Shown: in pieces, positions 24,822-34,153 of the stretch
How the letters are laid out: each line of letters begins with the position of its first letter
Numbering within the stretch: position 1 is the stretch's first letter
Source of the DNA: Anaerolinea sp.
GTDB taxonomy: Bacteria > Chloroflexota > Anaerolineae > Anaerolineales > Anaerolineaceae
Direction of reading: 5' to 3'
Length of the DNA stretch: 50,414 nt
NCBI GenBank assembly: GCA_013824865.1
Contig: PNON01000012.1
Location: forward strand, 1 to 50,414
Made by a program: the position numbers and the translations under genes
The notes under the pieces: generated by a model
Database searches by the model: none
Seen by the model: only the letters and a program-made list of their open reading frames with translations
What the model was told of the DNA's origin: nothing

Positions 24822-26462
24822 ATGACACAGAAACATATCACCGACAATTTGGATATTTTAATGGGTGTACTGCCACCGGAGATCGCGAATGCAGTGAAGA
24901 GGGTGGATAACAGCGATAACCTGATCGAAATCATCCTTGACCAGGGCCGGGTACCAACTGCCCGCTTCTTTAACAGTGAAGTGAAATTGCTGGATCGCGA
25001 GGTGACCGTGCAGGACATCTCGGCGGTGGTAAAACAATTGGGCGATTTTGATGCAGATAATCGCGCCGGCCTTGAACGCACCCTGCACCGCATCTCCGCC
25101 ATCCGCAACCGCCACAACCACATTGTGGGTCTCACCTGCCGGGTGGGACGCGCTGTTTATGGCACCATTGACATCATCCAGGATTTGATCGAATCAGGCA
25201 AGAGCTTGCTGCTGCTCGGCAAACCGGGTGTGGGCAAGACCACCATGCTGCGCGAAGCCGCGCGTATGCTGGCAGAAAGCCGGCGGGTGGTCATTGTGGA
25301 TACATCCAATGAAATCGGCGGGGATGGAGACGTACCTCACCCGGCGGTGGGGCAGGCGCGGCGCATGCAGGTGCCCAAACCCTCGTTGCAGCATGAGGTG
25401 ATGATCGAAGCGGTGGAGAATCACAACCCCGAAGTCATTGTCATAGATGAGATCGGCCGCGAACTGGAAGCCCAGGCAGCCCGCACTATCGCAGAACGCG
25501 GCGTGCAGCTCATTGGAACTGCTCACGGTCGTACACTTGAAAACCTGCTGCTCAATCCGACTTTATCGGATCTCGTGGGTGGCATTGAATCGGTTACCCT
25601 TTCAGATGAAGAAGCGCGCCGGCGCGGCACCCAAAAAACGGTGCTGGAACGCCGTTCTCCACCCACGTTCGACATTCTCATCGAGCTGGTAGACCGCGAC
25701 CGGGTAGCCATTCACCCGGATGTTGCCGCAGCGGTGGATGCGCTGGTCCGCGGCTACCCGGAACCTGTTCAGGTTCGTTATCACCGCGAAGATGGAAGCA
25801 TTGCCACCGAGATGCAGGCACCCCCTCCTCCAGCAGCAGGTTCCCTCTCCTCCCGCCCCGGCAAACGAGGTGGAGATTTCGGGCAACCGATGTCTGGTCA
25901 GGGATACCGCCGGCAGGATACCAGTGGGGCTTATATCTCAGTGGATAACCGTCGCGGGCAGGATACGGAAGGTTCCATTGAGAAAATCAAACCCAACCAG
26001 CCCATCCGCATCTACCCTTATGGTGTGGCGCGTAATCGGCTGACCCAGGCAGCGAAAAGGTTGAGTGTACCGGTCGTGGTGGTGCGGGATATTGCTGACG
26101 CACAGGCTCTTATTACCCTGCGGGCGTATTACCGCAACCGTCAGGCTACTATCTTAAACGCGGAAGATCGCGGCATGCCCGTATACGTGCTGCGCTCCAA
26201 CACGGTCGCCCAGATGGAGCAGTTCCTGGCGGATATTTTCAACTTGGATGACAACGATGAGTCGAATCCGATGATGGATGCCACCGTCCAGCAGACCCAG
26301 GCAGCCATAGAGGCGGTGCTGAATGGGGAGCGCTTCGTGGATCTACCTCCGGCGGCTCCCACCATACGGCGTGTCCAACATGAACTGGCCAAGCAGAATC
26401 AGCTGGTTTCACAATCTTATGGAAAGGAACCCCACCGCAGGGTGCGCATATTTAGAGAATGA
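24822..26462 (+). CDS. R3H-domain AAA ATPase (Ycf45/SpoIIIAA-like)
   Basis: ATPase of 546 residues with a nucleic-acid-binding end. Walker A is GKPGVGKTTMLREAARML (from residue 133), Walker B VIVIDEIGRELEAQAART (near 205), and TAHGRTLENLLLNP follows, as in the Ycf45/SpoIIIAA group. The middle (about 320-390) is a Pro/Ser/Gly-rich linker. Residues 395-480 form a second domain (IYPYGVARNRLTQAAKRL). The last 40 residues match an R3H motif, RRVQHELAKQNQL...GKEPHRRVRIF. The ATG at 24822 is one base after the preceding stop; the longer frame upstream overlaps the previous gene and is not used. Its ATGA overlap with tmk is seen. Confidence 0.85.
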   Translation: MTQKHITDNLDILMGVLPPEIANAVKRVDNSDNLIEIILDQGRVPTARFFNSEVKLLDREVTVQDISAVVKQLGDFDADNRAGLERTLHRISAIRNRHNHIVGLTCRVGRAVYGTIDIIQDLIESGKSLLLLGKPGVGKTTMLREAARMLAESRRVVIVDTSNEIGGDGDVPHPAVGQARRMQVPKPSLQHEVMIEAVENHNPEVIVIDEIGRELEAQAARTIAERGVQLIGTAHGRTLENLLLNPTLSDLVGGIESVTLSDEEARRRGTQKTVLERRSPPTFDILIELVDRDRVAIHPDVAAAVDALVRGYPEPVQVRYHREDGSIATEMQAPPPPAAGSLSSRPGKRGGDFGQPMSGQGYRRQDTSGAYISVDNRRGQDTEGSIEKIKPNQPIRIYPYGVARNRLTQAAKRLSVPVVVVRDIADAQALITLRAYYRNRQATILNAEDRGMPVYVLRSNTVAQMEQFLADIFNLDDNDESNPMMDATVQQTQAAIEAVLNGERFVDLPPAAPTIRRVQHELAKQNQLVSQSYGKEPHRRVRIFRE

Positions 26463-27088
26463 GCGGCTTCTTCATCACCTTCGAAGGACCTGATGGCTGT
26501 GGCAAGACCAGCCAGATCCCTGCGTTGGCGGAGTTCCTGCGCGCCCGCGGGGTAAACGTACTGACTACGCGCGAACCGGGTGGTACAGAGATTGGCGACC
26601 AGGTACGGCGGGTGATCATGGACTTGCGCAACAAAGGCATGGATGCGCGCACGGAAATATTGCTGTTCCAGGCTTCACGGGTACAGATTGTGGAGCAGGT
26701 TATCCGCCCGGCTCTCCACGCCGGCAGGGTGGTCATCTGCGACCGCTATGCTGATTCCACGCTTGCCTATCAAGGCTATGGACACCAGACAGATATGACC
26801 TTTTTGCGACAATTGCTGCATTTTGCAACAGGCGGGTTACAGCCAGACCTGACTTTATTGCTGGACGTGGACGTGGAAGAAGGTTTACGGCGGAGACAAA
26901 AAGGCGGCGGTGAATGGAATCGGCTGGACGATTATGAGGTAGAATTCCACCACCGTGTCCGCGCTGGGTATCATCAACTCGTTGCTGAGGAACCCGACCG
27001 CTGGGTGATGGTAGATGCCATGCAAAGCAGAGAAGCCATTCAGCTAGAACTCAGGGAAATCATCCTGAAGCGATTATCGTTAGATTAG
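26459..27088 (+). CDS. tmk: Thymidylate kinase
   Basis: Phosphorylates dTMP to dTDP. The 209 residues show the P-loop FFITFEGPDGCGKTSQ, the DRX-type REPGGTEIGDQVR substrate loop, CDRYADSTLAYQGYG and the LID-like LRRRQKGGGEWNRLDDYE. The ATG overlaps the R3H ATPase stop by four bases (ATGA). It is followed after 10 bases by the DsbA-like lipoprotein gene, so the series is one probable transcription unit. Confidence 0.96.
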   Translation: MSGFFITFEGPDGCGKTSQIPALAEFLRARGVNVLTTREPGGTEIGDQVRRVIMDLRNKGMDARTEILLFQASRVQIVEQVIRPALHAGRVVICDRYADSTLAYQGYGHQTDMTFLRQLLHFATGGLQPDLTLLLDVDVEEGLRRRQKGGGEWNRLDDYEVEFHHRVRAGYHQLVAEEPDRWVMVDAMQSREAIQLELREIILKRLSLD

Positions 27089-27098
27089 AAAGGAAGAC

Positions 27099-28370
27099 AT
27101 GAAAATTTCAATGCCAAAAACAGCTTTATGGCTGGTATTGCTGGCCATCTTGCTTGCCAGTTGCAGTCCCAAAGCTGCTGTCCCAACAGTTGTCCCCACG
27201 GAGGTTCCCGCCACTGAGGTGGTACTCCCTACCGATGCCCCGGCTGCACCTGCTGTATGCAAGGTGAGCAGCAGCGCCATTCCTGCTGCCAGCGCGGAAG
27301 AACTCGCCTCGGTAGCCAGCGTTCCGCCCGTCAGCGAAACCGACCTAGTACGTGGTCCAGCTGATGCAGCGGTGACCATCATTGAGTACAGCGACTATCA
27401 ATGACCGTACTGCGCTTCGCTTGCTCCCGTGTTGGAGCAACTCCACGCAGATTTCCCGGATGATGTCCGCCTGGTATTCCGCCACTTCCCGTTACCCAGC
27501 CACCCCAACTCACTACTGGCCATCCAGGCGGTGGAAGCCGCCGGATTGCAGGGGAAGTATTATGAGTTCTCAGACTACCTGTTTGAAAAACAGGGCGAAT
27601 GGAGCCCGCTGGACCTGACCGCTTTTGAAGCCTGGCTGGTGGATCAAACCGGTGAGTTTGGTTTAAATAGAGACCAGTTCACTGCGGATTTGAAAAGCGA
27701 AGCCCTGGTGCAGAAAGCGCTGGAATACCAGAAAACAGCCATGACAGCCAACGTCGGTTATACACCCTTTGTGCTCCTCAACGGGCGCACCTACCAGAAT
27801 GTGATTGACACATCCAATATTGGTAACCTGCGTTTCCTGGTGAGATTAATCAGCGCCAGTAAAGATCAGTATACTGATTGCCCGCCGGTGGTGATTGATA
27901 CCGGGAAGCAGTACAAAGCTACCATTGAAACCGAACTGGGAAATATCGTATTCACCATAGCAGCGGATAAAGTACCGGTATCAGCCAACGCTGCCTCATG
28001 GCTGATTCAGCAGGGATGGTATGACAATACCTCCTTCTATTTCGTGCAGCGCGGCAACGAAGCTGAGCTTGAATATGCCATCACCGGCGACCACACCCAG
28101 ACCGGTGCAGGAACCCCCGGATTCGTCGTAACCACTGAAACCTCGGCGGATCTGAAATTCGATAAACCGGGCATGGTGGGCTTTTTGAATGGCAGCCAGT
28201 TGTTCTTCACCTACGGCGCAACGCCTGACTTGGATGGCAACTACACCATTCTCGGTGAGGTGGTCGAGGGTCAGGATATTCTGGATCAATTGATCGTCAC
28301 CACAACTGACGCGACAGGCAATCTCATCCCCGGCACCAAGATCATTAAAGTAACCCTGTCAGCTAAATGA
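27099..28370 (+). CDS. Candidate selenoprotein: DsbA-like lipoprotein with C-terminal cyclophilin-like domain, in-frame TGA in the active site
   Basis: One continuous frame of 423 codons interrupted only by TGA at codon 102 (27402-27404). Codons 1-22 are a lipoprotein signal ending LLAS-Cys22. A Pro/Val/Thr-rich linker follows. The thioredoxin/DsbA domain begins TIIEYSDYQ, then TGA, then PYCASLAPVL. In DsbA-family proteins the codon at the TGA position is the first Cys of the C-P-Y-C redox motif, so the reading is Sec-Pro-Tyr-Cys105. VRLVFRHFPLPSHPNS, DQTGEFGL and VGYTPFVLLNG (the cis-Pro loop) continue the fold. About 285-423 resemble a cyclophilin (ATIETELGNIVFTI, PGMVGFLNGSQLFF) but the catalytic F-H-R pattern is FYFVQRG, so it is degenerate. 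The start ATG has AGGAAG upstream. Alternatives are a TGC-to-TGA nonsense change or a sequencing error. Confidence 0.75.
27410..27450 (+). promoter_or_regulatory. Candidate bacterial SECIS stem-loop
   Basis: Directly after the in-frame TGA: lower stem CTGCG (27410-27414) with CGCAG (27446-27450), an internal loop, upper stem TTGCTCC (27421-27427) with GGAGCAA (27434-27440), and hexaloop CGTGTT. There are 23 bases between the TGA and the loop, and a G is the second loop base. From memory of published bacterial SECIS models these features fit; the structure was drawn by eye, not folded. Confidence 0.6.
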
Positions 28371-29560
28371 CAACTGACCGGCCAGGATCACAGAATCTAA
28401 GCATACTCCAGTTCGTTTTTAGCGGACTGGGGTTGCTTTTTTTGCTGGGACTGGCGTTTGCGAGCCTGGTGGGAGGAGTCATGCAAACGCTTGGCACCAG
28501 CAAACCCGTTGATGGCAGCCAGCAATTTTTACTCGCGCTGGATCTGACCCTGGCCAGCCTGCTGCTCATACCTTCCTTTGTCATCAGCCTGGCAAGGCTG
28601 ATCAAACACCCCGTCTCTTTATATATGCCCCCAACCCCCGGTTGGGCTCTGGCCATTATCCTGCTCTGGCCGCCATTGCTGCTGCTGGCAGATTGGCTGC
28701 TGAATTATGGGGGCTGGACCCAGTATCTTTTCGGCCTGGTACGGTTCCTGTCTGCTGTGCTGTTAGCCTATTGGATCTTCCTGGTTGCAGGTTACCGGCT
28801 GCCGCGGACCAGCTCCCAGCGTAACTGGGGGCTGCTAACCGCCAGCCTGATGGGCGGTCCGCTGCTTTCGGCAGTAGTGGAAGCAGCCCTTGGAATTCTG
28901 CTCTTTATCGGTTTCCTGGTGCTGATATTGCTCAGCCCAAAGTTGGCAGATGAAATGAATGTGCTCGCCACGCGCATTTCAACCGCAGGCGGAGACATTG
29001 ATTCGCTAAAACGTATCCTTCTTCCATACGCCTCCCGTCCAGGGGTGATCGTAGCTTTGCTCTTTGGCTTTTCCATTCTCATCCCTTTAATCGAAGAGGC
29101 TATCAAACCTATCGGATTATGGTTCCTGGCGCGACGAAAGTTGACTCCTGCTCAGGGCTTCCTGGGCGGGGTGATCTCTGGCGCGGGCTTTGCCATCGTT
29201 GAGAATCTGTTCAGCTCCAACCAGGTGCTGGGCGAATCGTGGCTGCTGGTTACATCTGCCCGCTTTGGGACGACCATCATCCACATGCTGGCAGCCGGGC
29301 TCACAGGTTGGGGGCTGACCAGTGTTTGGGATGGGCGCAGTTACCTGAAGCTGGCAGGCGCGTACCTGGCGGCAGTCATGTTGCACGGCATTTGGAATGG
29401 AATGGCTTTATTTCTGGGCATTGAGATGCTTAAACAATCGGAGTTGACACCCGGCATCATTGCGCTGATGATCGGGCTGACTGCCTGGGCGCTGATTGCG
29501 CTGGGGTTGCTGCTGCGAATGAACACCCGGCTGCGGAAGGAAAAGTTGTTGACCGCCTAA
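28367..29560 (+). CDS. PrsW-family intramembrane metalloprotease
   Basis: Polytopic membrane protein of 397 residues with about nine hydrophobic segments. The PrsW/CPBP-like motifs are present in order: IEEAIKPIGLWFL (the E-E-x-x-K motif, near residue 243), GAGFAIVENLF, ARFGTTIIHMLAAGLTG and MLHGIWNGMALF, which supply the Glu and His residues of the active site. PrsW cleaves anti-sigma factors in Bacillus; the target here is unknown. Its ATG overlaps the stop of the DsbA-like gene (ATGA), consistent with co-expression. Confidence 0.85.
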   Translation: MTTDRPGSQNLSILQFVFSGLGLLFLLGLAFASLVGGVMQTLGTSKPVDGSQQFLLALDLTLASLLLIPSFVISLARLIKHPVSLYMPPTPGWALAIILLWPPLLLLADWLLNYGGWTQYLFGLVRFLSAVLLAYWIFLVAGYRLPRTSSQRNWGLLTASLMGGPLLSAVVEAALGILLFIGFLVLILLSPKLADEMNVLATRISTAGGDIDSLKRILLPYASRPGVIVALLFGFSILIPLIEEAIKPIGLWFLARRKLTPAQGFLGGVISGAGFAIVENLFSSNQVLGESWLLVTSARFGTTIIHMLAAGLTGWGLTSVWDGRSYLKLAGAYLAAVMLHGIWNGMALFLGIEMLKQSELTPGIIALMIGLTAWALIALGLLLRMNTRLRKEKLLTA

Positions 29561-29654
29561 TCGTAATGCCTCAAAAGAAAATGTAACTAAAGGGTAATCG
29601 TTGCCCTGATGATACATGCTATAATCTCCCCACATTTTTTAGAAAAGGTAAATC

Positions 29655-30314
29655 ATGGAAATCATCACATATCTGATCGATCTCATCCTGCACATGGATA
29701 CTCACCTGGCAGAGTTGATCACGAAATACGACACCTGGACCTATCTAATCCTGTTCCTGGTCATCTTCATGGAAACCGGGTTGGTGGTCACTCCTTTTCT
29801 CCCAGGCGATTCACTGTTGTTCGCAGCGGGCGCGCTGGCAGCCCTGGATAGGTCTCCCCTAAATGTAGTCTTACTTTGGTTTTTGCTTTTCATTGCGGCT
29901 ATTGTGGGAGATACAGTCAACTATTCCATTGGCAAATTTGTCGGCCCCAAAGCTTTCACTTCCAATTCGAAGCTGCTTAAGAAAGAATATCTTGACCGCA
30001 CTCACGCATTCTACCAGAAGCATGGTGGTGTGACCATTTTCCTGGCGCGATTCATCCCCATCATCCGCACATTCGCGCCATTTGTGGCCGGCATCGGCGA
30101 AATGCGCTACAGCTATTTCATCAGCTATAACATCATCGGCGGGCTGGTGTGGACCTTACTCTTCATCTTTCTTGGCTACTTCTTCGGCAATCTGCCCTTT
30201 GTGCAGGATCATTTCTCTTTGGTGGTTATCGCAATTATCATCATCTCTTTAATCCCGGCGGTGTGGGAAGCAGTGAAAGCTCGACGCAAACCATCAGAAA
30301 GCAAGGCGGAATAA
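29655..30314 (+). CDS. DedA-family membrane protein
   Basis: SNARE-associated/DedA integral membrane protein of 219 residues, a family implicated in lipid scrambling and undecaprenyl-phosphate recycling. Family motifs are FMETGLVVTPFLPGDSLLFAAG near residue 38, then GDTVNYSIGKFVGPKAF, and the signature FLARFIPIIRTFAPFVAGIGEM. A terminal hydrophobic segment and a basic tail close it. The ATG has an AAAAGG site upstream. Convergent with clpC, separated by a terminator. Confidence 0.95.
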   Translation: MEIITYLIDLILHMDTHLAELITKYDTWTYLILFLVIFMETGLVVTPFLPGDSLLFAAGALAALDRSPLNVVLLWFLLFIAAIVGDTVNYSIGKFVGPKAFTSNSKLLKKEYLDRTHAFYQKHGGVTIFLARFIPIIRTFAPFVAGIGEMRYSYFISYNIIGGLVWTLLFIFLGYFFGNLPFVQDHFSLVVIAIIIISLIPAVWEAVKARRKPSESKAE

Positions 30315-30323
30315 TTGGCAAAC

Positions 30324-30348
30324 GGCTGATTTCTCGGCCCCTTTTTTC
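30324..30348 (+). terminator. Intrinsic terminator after the DedA gene
   Basis: Stem GGCTGA (30324-30329) with TCGGCC (30334-30339), one G-U pair, TTTC loop, then CC and six T (30342-30347). It starts 9 bases after the DedA gene stop, between convergent genes. Confidence 0.7.
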
Positions 30349-30382
30349 CTATACATATCAAATTCAACAGCAGAAACTTTCT

Positions 30383-32887
30383 CTATGTAGATTCCGCCTC
30401 AGCTTCTGGTTCCTGCAGATAAAGACCTTCCTTCTTTAGAACGATCTCCTCGCCCTCCGCCACGTCCACCAGCACGGTGTCGCCATCCTTAAATGTGCCG
30501 GACAACAGCGCATCTGAGAGCGGGTCTTCCACCGTCTGCTGGATCACCCGCTTCAATGGACGGGCGCCCATATCCGGGTCGTAACCCATCTCACCGAGCT
30601 TTTGCAGTGCGGCTTCAGAGGCATGCAAGGCGATATCATGCTCCTGCACCCGCCTGGCCACCTTGTCCAATTCAAGGGAGACGATACTGCGGATGTGGCC
30701 CTTGTTGAGTGCACGGAAGACAATCACCCCATCCAGACGGTTGATGAACTCCGGACGGAAGACTCGTTTGAGTGAGTCGAGCAGCTTTTTACGCATCTCA
30801 TCGTATTCTTCCTGCTCTTCCAGGGCCGCATCTCGCTGCACGGCAAAGCCTAATGAGGTTTGGCGCTTGATCATATCCGCACCGATATTCGATGTCATCA
30901 CAATGATAGCGTTTCTGAAATCCACCTTGTGGCCGCGGGCATCTGACAGGTGACCTTCTTCCATGATCTGCAGCAGCATATTGTGCGCTTCGGGATGCGC
31001 CTTTTCAATCTCGTCAAAAACAACAATGGAATACGGCCGGCGGCGCAACGCTTCGGTGAGCTGACCTGCATCTTCATAGCCAACATAACCGGGAGGAGCT
31101 CCCACCAGGCGGCTGACGCTGTGGCGTTCCATGAATTCCGACATATCCAGCTGGACAAGCGCTTCTTCGCTGCCAAAAAGGAATCTGGCCAGCGCCTTGG
31201 TTAATTCAGTCTTACCGACCCCGGTGGGACCGAGAAAGATGAACGAGCCGATGGGGCGGGCGGGATCTTTCAAGCCTGCCCGCGCTCGGCGGACCGCCTT
31301 GGAGATGGCCGCGATGGCCTCGTCCTGTCCGACAATATGACGTTTGAGGTCCTCTTCCATCTGCAGCAGTCGTGTTGATTCTTCCTGCGCGATCTGCATC
31401 ACCGGGATGCCGGTCCACATGGAGACCATCTCGGCAATATCATCCGCGGTCACCAGCGGGCTTGAGTCGCGATCCCAGGTGTTTTTCATTTTATCGATCT
31501 GCTGTTCAAGAATGCTTGCTTTTTCGCCCAGATCATTGACTTCATCCTGCAGGGTGTTTTCAATCGCCAGCGCGCGTTTGGCGCGGATGGCTTTTAGCTG
31601 CAGTAACAAGTCTTTAAAGGTTTGTGCTGTCGGGCTCTTATACATGCGCACCCGCGAAGATGATTCGTCAATCAGATCTATGGCTTTATCGGGCAGGAAA
31701 CGCTCGGTGACATAGCGGGAGGAGAGGCAGGCTGCAGCTTCGAGTGCGTCATCTGAAATGCGTAAACGGTGATGTTCTTCATATGCGCCGCGGATGCCTT
31801 TGAGAATCGCGATGGTCTCTTCCACGGTCGGCTCATCCACCACCACCGGTTGGAAACGCCTTTCAAGAGCTGCATCGCTTTCAATATGCTTGCGATACTC
31901 TTCCAGAGTGGTCGCGCCGATCACTTGCAACTCGCCGCGCGAAAGAGCCGGCTTGAGGATGTTGGCCGCGTCCACCTGCGAGCCAGCTGCGCCGGCACCC
32001 ACCAGCATGTGCACTTCATCAATAAACAGGATCGCCTTGGAGGCCTTTAGCTCATCAATGACGCGCTTGAGGCGCTCTTCAAACTGACCGCGGTACATCG
32101 TACCTGCCACCAGTGATCCTACGTCCAATTGCAGCACGCGTTTATCCAGCAGGGGGGCAGGAACATCACCTGAAATGATGCGCTGAGCGAGACCTTCCAC
32201 GATGGCAGTCTTCCCTACTCCGGGTTCACCGATGAGCGCAGGGTTGTTCTTGTTGCGCCGCGCCAAAATCTGGATGACACGCTCAATTTCCATCTGCCGG
32301 CCGATCACTGGATCCAGCTTGCTCTGCTCAGCCAGGGAAGTCAAGTCCGTGGCCAGTTGGTCCACCAGCGGGGTTTTCGATTGCGAGGCTTTTTCCTCTT
32401 CCTTCCTGGTTTCTGCCTTCTGGTTAGCCGGGCCAACTGCGGCTGAAGAATTTTCCTGCAGTACGCGGCGGGTCTGACGCCTGATCTGCTCCTGAGTGAT
32501 ACCCAGCTTTTTGAGCGCATCCACCACCAGCCCGGTGTTGGCGCTGACCAGCCCAAGCAGCAGGTGTTCAGTGCCAATATAGTGGTGACCCATGCGTCGG
32601 GCTTCATCAATGGCAAGTTCCAGTACCTGCTGGGTATCTGCCCCCAATTCGATCTGAGCAGGTTTTTCGCTGCCGTGTTCAGTCAGCCGGTCAACGATTT
32701 CGCGAACGCGATCAATTTCCAGTCCCAGGTCTTGCAGCACCCGGCTGGCTACTCCGCCATTCTCCTGGATCATACCCAAAAGCATATGCTCGGTGCCAAC
32801 GCGAGACTGATTCATGCGCTCCGCTTCTTGATGTGCCAGGCTCAACACCCTTCTCGCCCGGGCTGTGAACCGTTCCATTCCTGCCAT
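30383..32887 (-). CDS. clpC: ATP-dependent protease ATPase subunit ClpC
   Basis: AAA+ unfoldase partnering ClpP. The 834 residues are full length. The N-domain holds two Clp repeats ([19 protein letters not shown] and [25 protein letters not shown]). Then come AAA1 with [15 protein letters not shown] (near residue 220) and [10 protein letters not shown], a coiled UVR-type middle region (about 410-460), AAA2 with [17 protein letters not shown] (near 553), DEIEKAHP, and the C-terminal [22 protein letters not shown]. The ATG at 32887 has a GGAGG site five bases upstream. No ctsR, mcsA or mcsB accompanies it. Confidence 0.96.
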   Translation of the reverse strand: MAGMERFTARARRVLSLAHQEAERMNQSRVGTEHMLLGMIQENGGVASRVLQDLGLEIDRVREIVDRLTEHGSEKPAQIELGADTQQVLELAIDEARRMGHHYIGTEHLLLGLVSANTGLVVDALKKLGITQEQIRRQTRRVLQENSSAAVGPANQKAETRKEEEKASQSKTPLVDQLATDLTSLAEQSKLDPVIGRQMEIERVIQILARRNKNNPALIGEPGVGKTAIVEGLAQRIISGDVPAPLLDKRVLQLDVGSLVAGTMYRGQFEERLKRVIDELKASKAILFIDEVHMLVGAGAAGSQVDAANILKPALSRGELQVIGATTLEEYRKHIESDAALERRFQPVVVDEPTVEETIAILKGIRGAYEEHHRLRISDDALEAAACLSSRYVTERFLPDKAIDLIDESSSRVRMYKSPTAQTFKDLLLQLKAIRAKRALAIENTLQDEVNDLGEKASILEQQIDKMKNTWDRDSSPLVTADDIAEMVSMWTGIPVMQIAQEESTRLLQMEEDLKRHIVGQDEAIAAISKAVRRARAGLKDPARPIGSFIFLGPTGVGKTELTKALARFLFGSEEALVQLDMSEFMERHSVSRLVGAPPGYVGYEDAGQLTEALRRRPYSIVVFDEIEKAHPEAHNMLLQIMEEGHLSDARGHKVDFRNAIIVMTSNIGADMIKRQTSLGFAVQRDAALEEQEEYDEMRKKLLDSLKRVFRPEFINRLDGVIVFRALNKGHIRSIVSLELDKVARRVQEHDIALHASEAALQKLGEMGYDPDMGARPLKRVIQQTVEDPLSDALLSGTFKDGDTVLVDVAEGEEIVLKKEGLYLQEPEAEAEST

Positions 32888-33158
32888 TCATACCTCCATG
32901 CGCATTTTTTTGCTGCGCTTAATTGTTATTACCCCTGGATGTCGACTGCGTTGTTGATCTCCACATCCAGTCCCCGTTATACCGATTCTACTCCATAACT
33001 AATGGATTTTCAGAGTTATTAAGAAATGTATAACAAGGAATTCTTTATATCATCTTTGCTGAAATTAGCTGAACGAAAGGATTTGCAATTCAAAATTACC
33101 CCACTTCGACTCTCTGAATATGGGAAAGGTATTTATTTGCGGACGAGTTTCATCTGCG
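32888..33158. other. Non-coding gap between clpC and the thioesterase gene
   Basis: 271 bases holding the clpC 5' region and the 3' end of the next minus-strand gene. It is AT-rich after 33000. I see no clear CIRCE element, CtsR box or convincing hairpin. Confidence 0.5.
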
Positions 33159-33581
33159 TCAATGGTTATTTTTTTCAAACTTTTCCATAACAGCGCGCCA
33201 TTCCTCGGGAACCGGAAATGTGGATTGCGTCAGGTAATGATAGGCCACCATCACCGTTTTGGAGGTGGCCATCACCTTGCCTGTATCCGCATCCTCGATC
33301 TGTGAGTCAAAATCCATGCTCTTGTTGCCGATACGGGTCACTTTTACACCGACGCGTATATTCTGATCCAGATCGATGGGAGCCAGGAAAGACAGGTGGA
33401 CATCCGCCACGATCAAGCCGAGGTCGTGGAATGATTTGCCATCAAACAACCCGAGGTAGCGCAAATAAGCGAGGCGGCCGGATTCGAGGAAGGATAAGAA
33501 ACGGGCATTGTTTACATGCCACTGCGTATCCAGGTCCATCCACCGTACCTGAATGGGATAGTAAAATCTATAGTCTGTCAT
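33159..33581 (-). CDS. Acyl-CoA thioesterase, 4HBT hotdog fold
   Basis: Hotdog-fold thioesterase of 140 residues, probably hydrolysing an acyl-CoA. The 4HBT/YbgC signature is at the N-terminus: YPIQVRWMDLDTQWHVNNARFLSFLESGR, with the catalytic Asp in the D-x-D-x-x-x-H-V-N-N stretch. YLRYLGLF, DVHLSFLAPI and the terminal beta strands fit. The ATG at 33581 has GGAGGCAGGT upstream; a GTG at 33593 overlaps that site. Monocistronic; divergent from the Rrf2 regulator. Confidence 0.88.
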   Translation of the reverse strand: MTDYRFYYPIQVRWMDLDTQWHVNNARFLSFLESGRLAYLRYLGLFDGKSFHDLGLIVADVHLSFLAPIDLDQNIRVGVKVTRIGNKSMDFDSQIEDADTGKVMATSKTVMVAYHYLTQSTFPVPEEWRAVMEKFEKNNH

Positions 33582-33657
33582 ACCTGCCTCCACCTGAGAT
33601 GCGTTTGCACAGATTATAGCGGATATTTTCCCCTACAGACACCCGCAACGGGTATTT

Positions 33658-33718
33658 TTGCAAGTTTCGATAATTAAATTATGATAAAATACCTAATATT
33701 CGTCTAAATTATATCGAA
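33658..33718 (+). promoter_or_regulatory. Promoter and possible operator of the Rrf2 regulator
   Basis: -35 TTGCAA (33658-33663), 16-base spacer, -10 TATGAT (33680-33685). An inverted pair, TTCGATAATT (33666-33675) and AATTATATCGAA (33707-33718), imperfect by two inserted bases, surrounds the promoter. Rrf2 regulators often repress their own gene, so this pair could be the operator, though its spacing is wide. Confidence 0.4.
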
Positions 33719-33729
33719 TTGAGGCAGCA

Positions 33730-34128
33730 ATGCAGATCACACGCCAGGCAGATTACGCAGTAAGAGCGATCTTATATCTTTCACAGAACCCTGCCAAACA
33801 GCGGACAGCAACAAAACAAATCGCCAAAATACAGGAAATTCCTATCTCCTTCCTGGCAAAGATTATCTCTCAGCTTTCCATTACCGGTCTCATTCACACC
33901 ACCCGTGGAGCACGGGGGGGCGTTATCCTGGCCAAAGACCCGGCTGAAATCTCGCTGCTAGATGTTGTAGAGGCGATTGACGGCCCAGTGGCTCTGAATG
34001 AATGTACTATCGAGGATTCCATTTGCAACCGCAGCAGTACTTGCCCGGTGCATGTCGTGTGGTGCCAAGCACAGCAAGAATTAGTGGGGCGTCTGCGCAG
34101 AACCACCTTTGAGCAGTTTATTAAATAG
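33730..34128 (+). CDS. Rrf2-family transcriptional regulator with Fe-S ligand cysteines
   Basis: Winged-helix regulator of 132 residues, related to IscR/RirA. The N-terminus MQITRQADYAVRAILYLSQNP, the recognition segment PISFLAKIISQLSITGLI and TTRGARGGVILAKDPAEISLLDVVEAIDGP are classic Rrf2. Three Cys in ECTIEDSICNRSSTCPVHVVWC (spacing C-x7-C-x5-C, plus a later one) suit a [2Fe-2S] or [4Fe-4S] sensor. No isc or suf genes are adjacent, so its regulon is unknown. GAGG lies upstream of the ATG. Confidence 0.92.
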   Translation: MQITRQADYAVRAILYLSQNPAKQRTATKQIAKIQEIPISFLAKIISQLSITGLIHTTRGARGGVILAKDPAEISLLDVVEAIDGPVALNECTIEDSICNRSSTCPVHVVWCQAQQELVGRLRRTTFEQFIK

Positions 34129-34153
34129 TATTGGCAGATAAACATGTCCTGTT

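Noticed and set aside
27382..27618. 78-codon frame across the TGA site
   Set aside because: It is out of frame with the thioredoxin domain and would break it; the in-frame TGA reading explains the data better than a frameshift.
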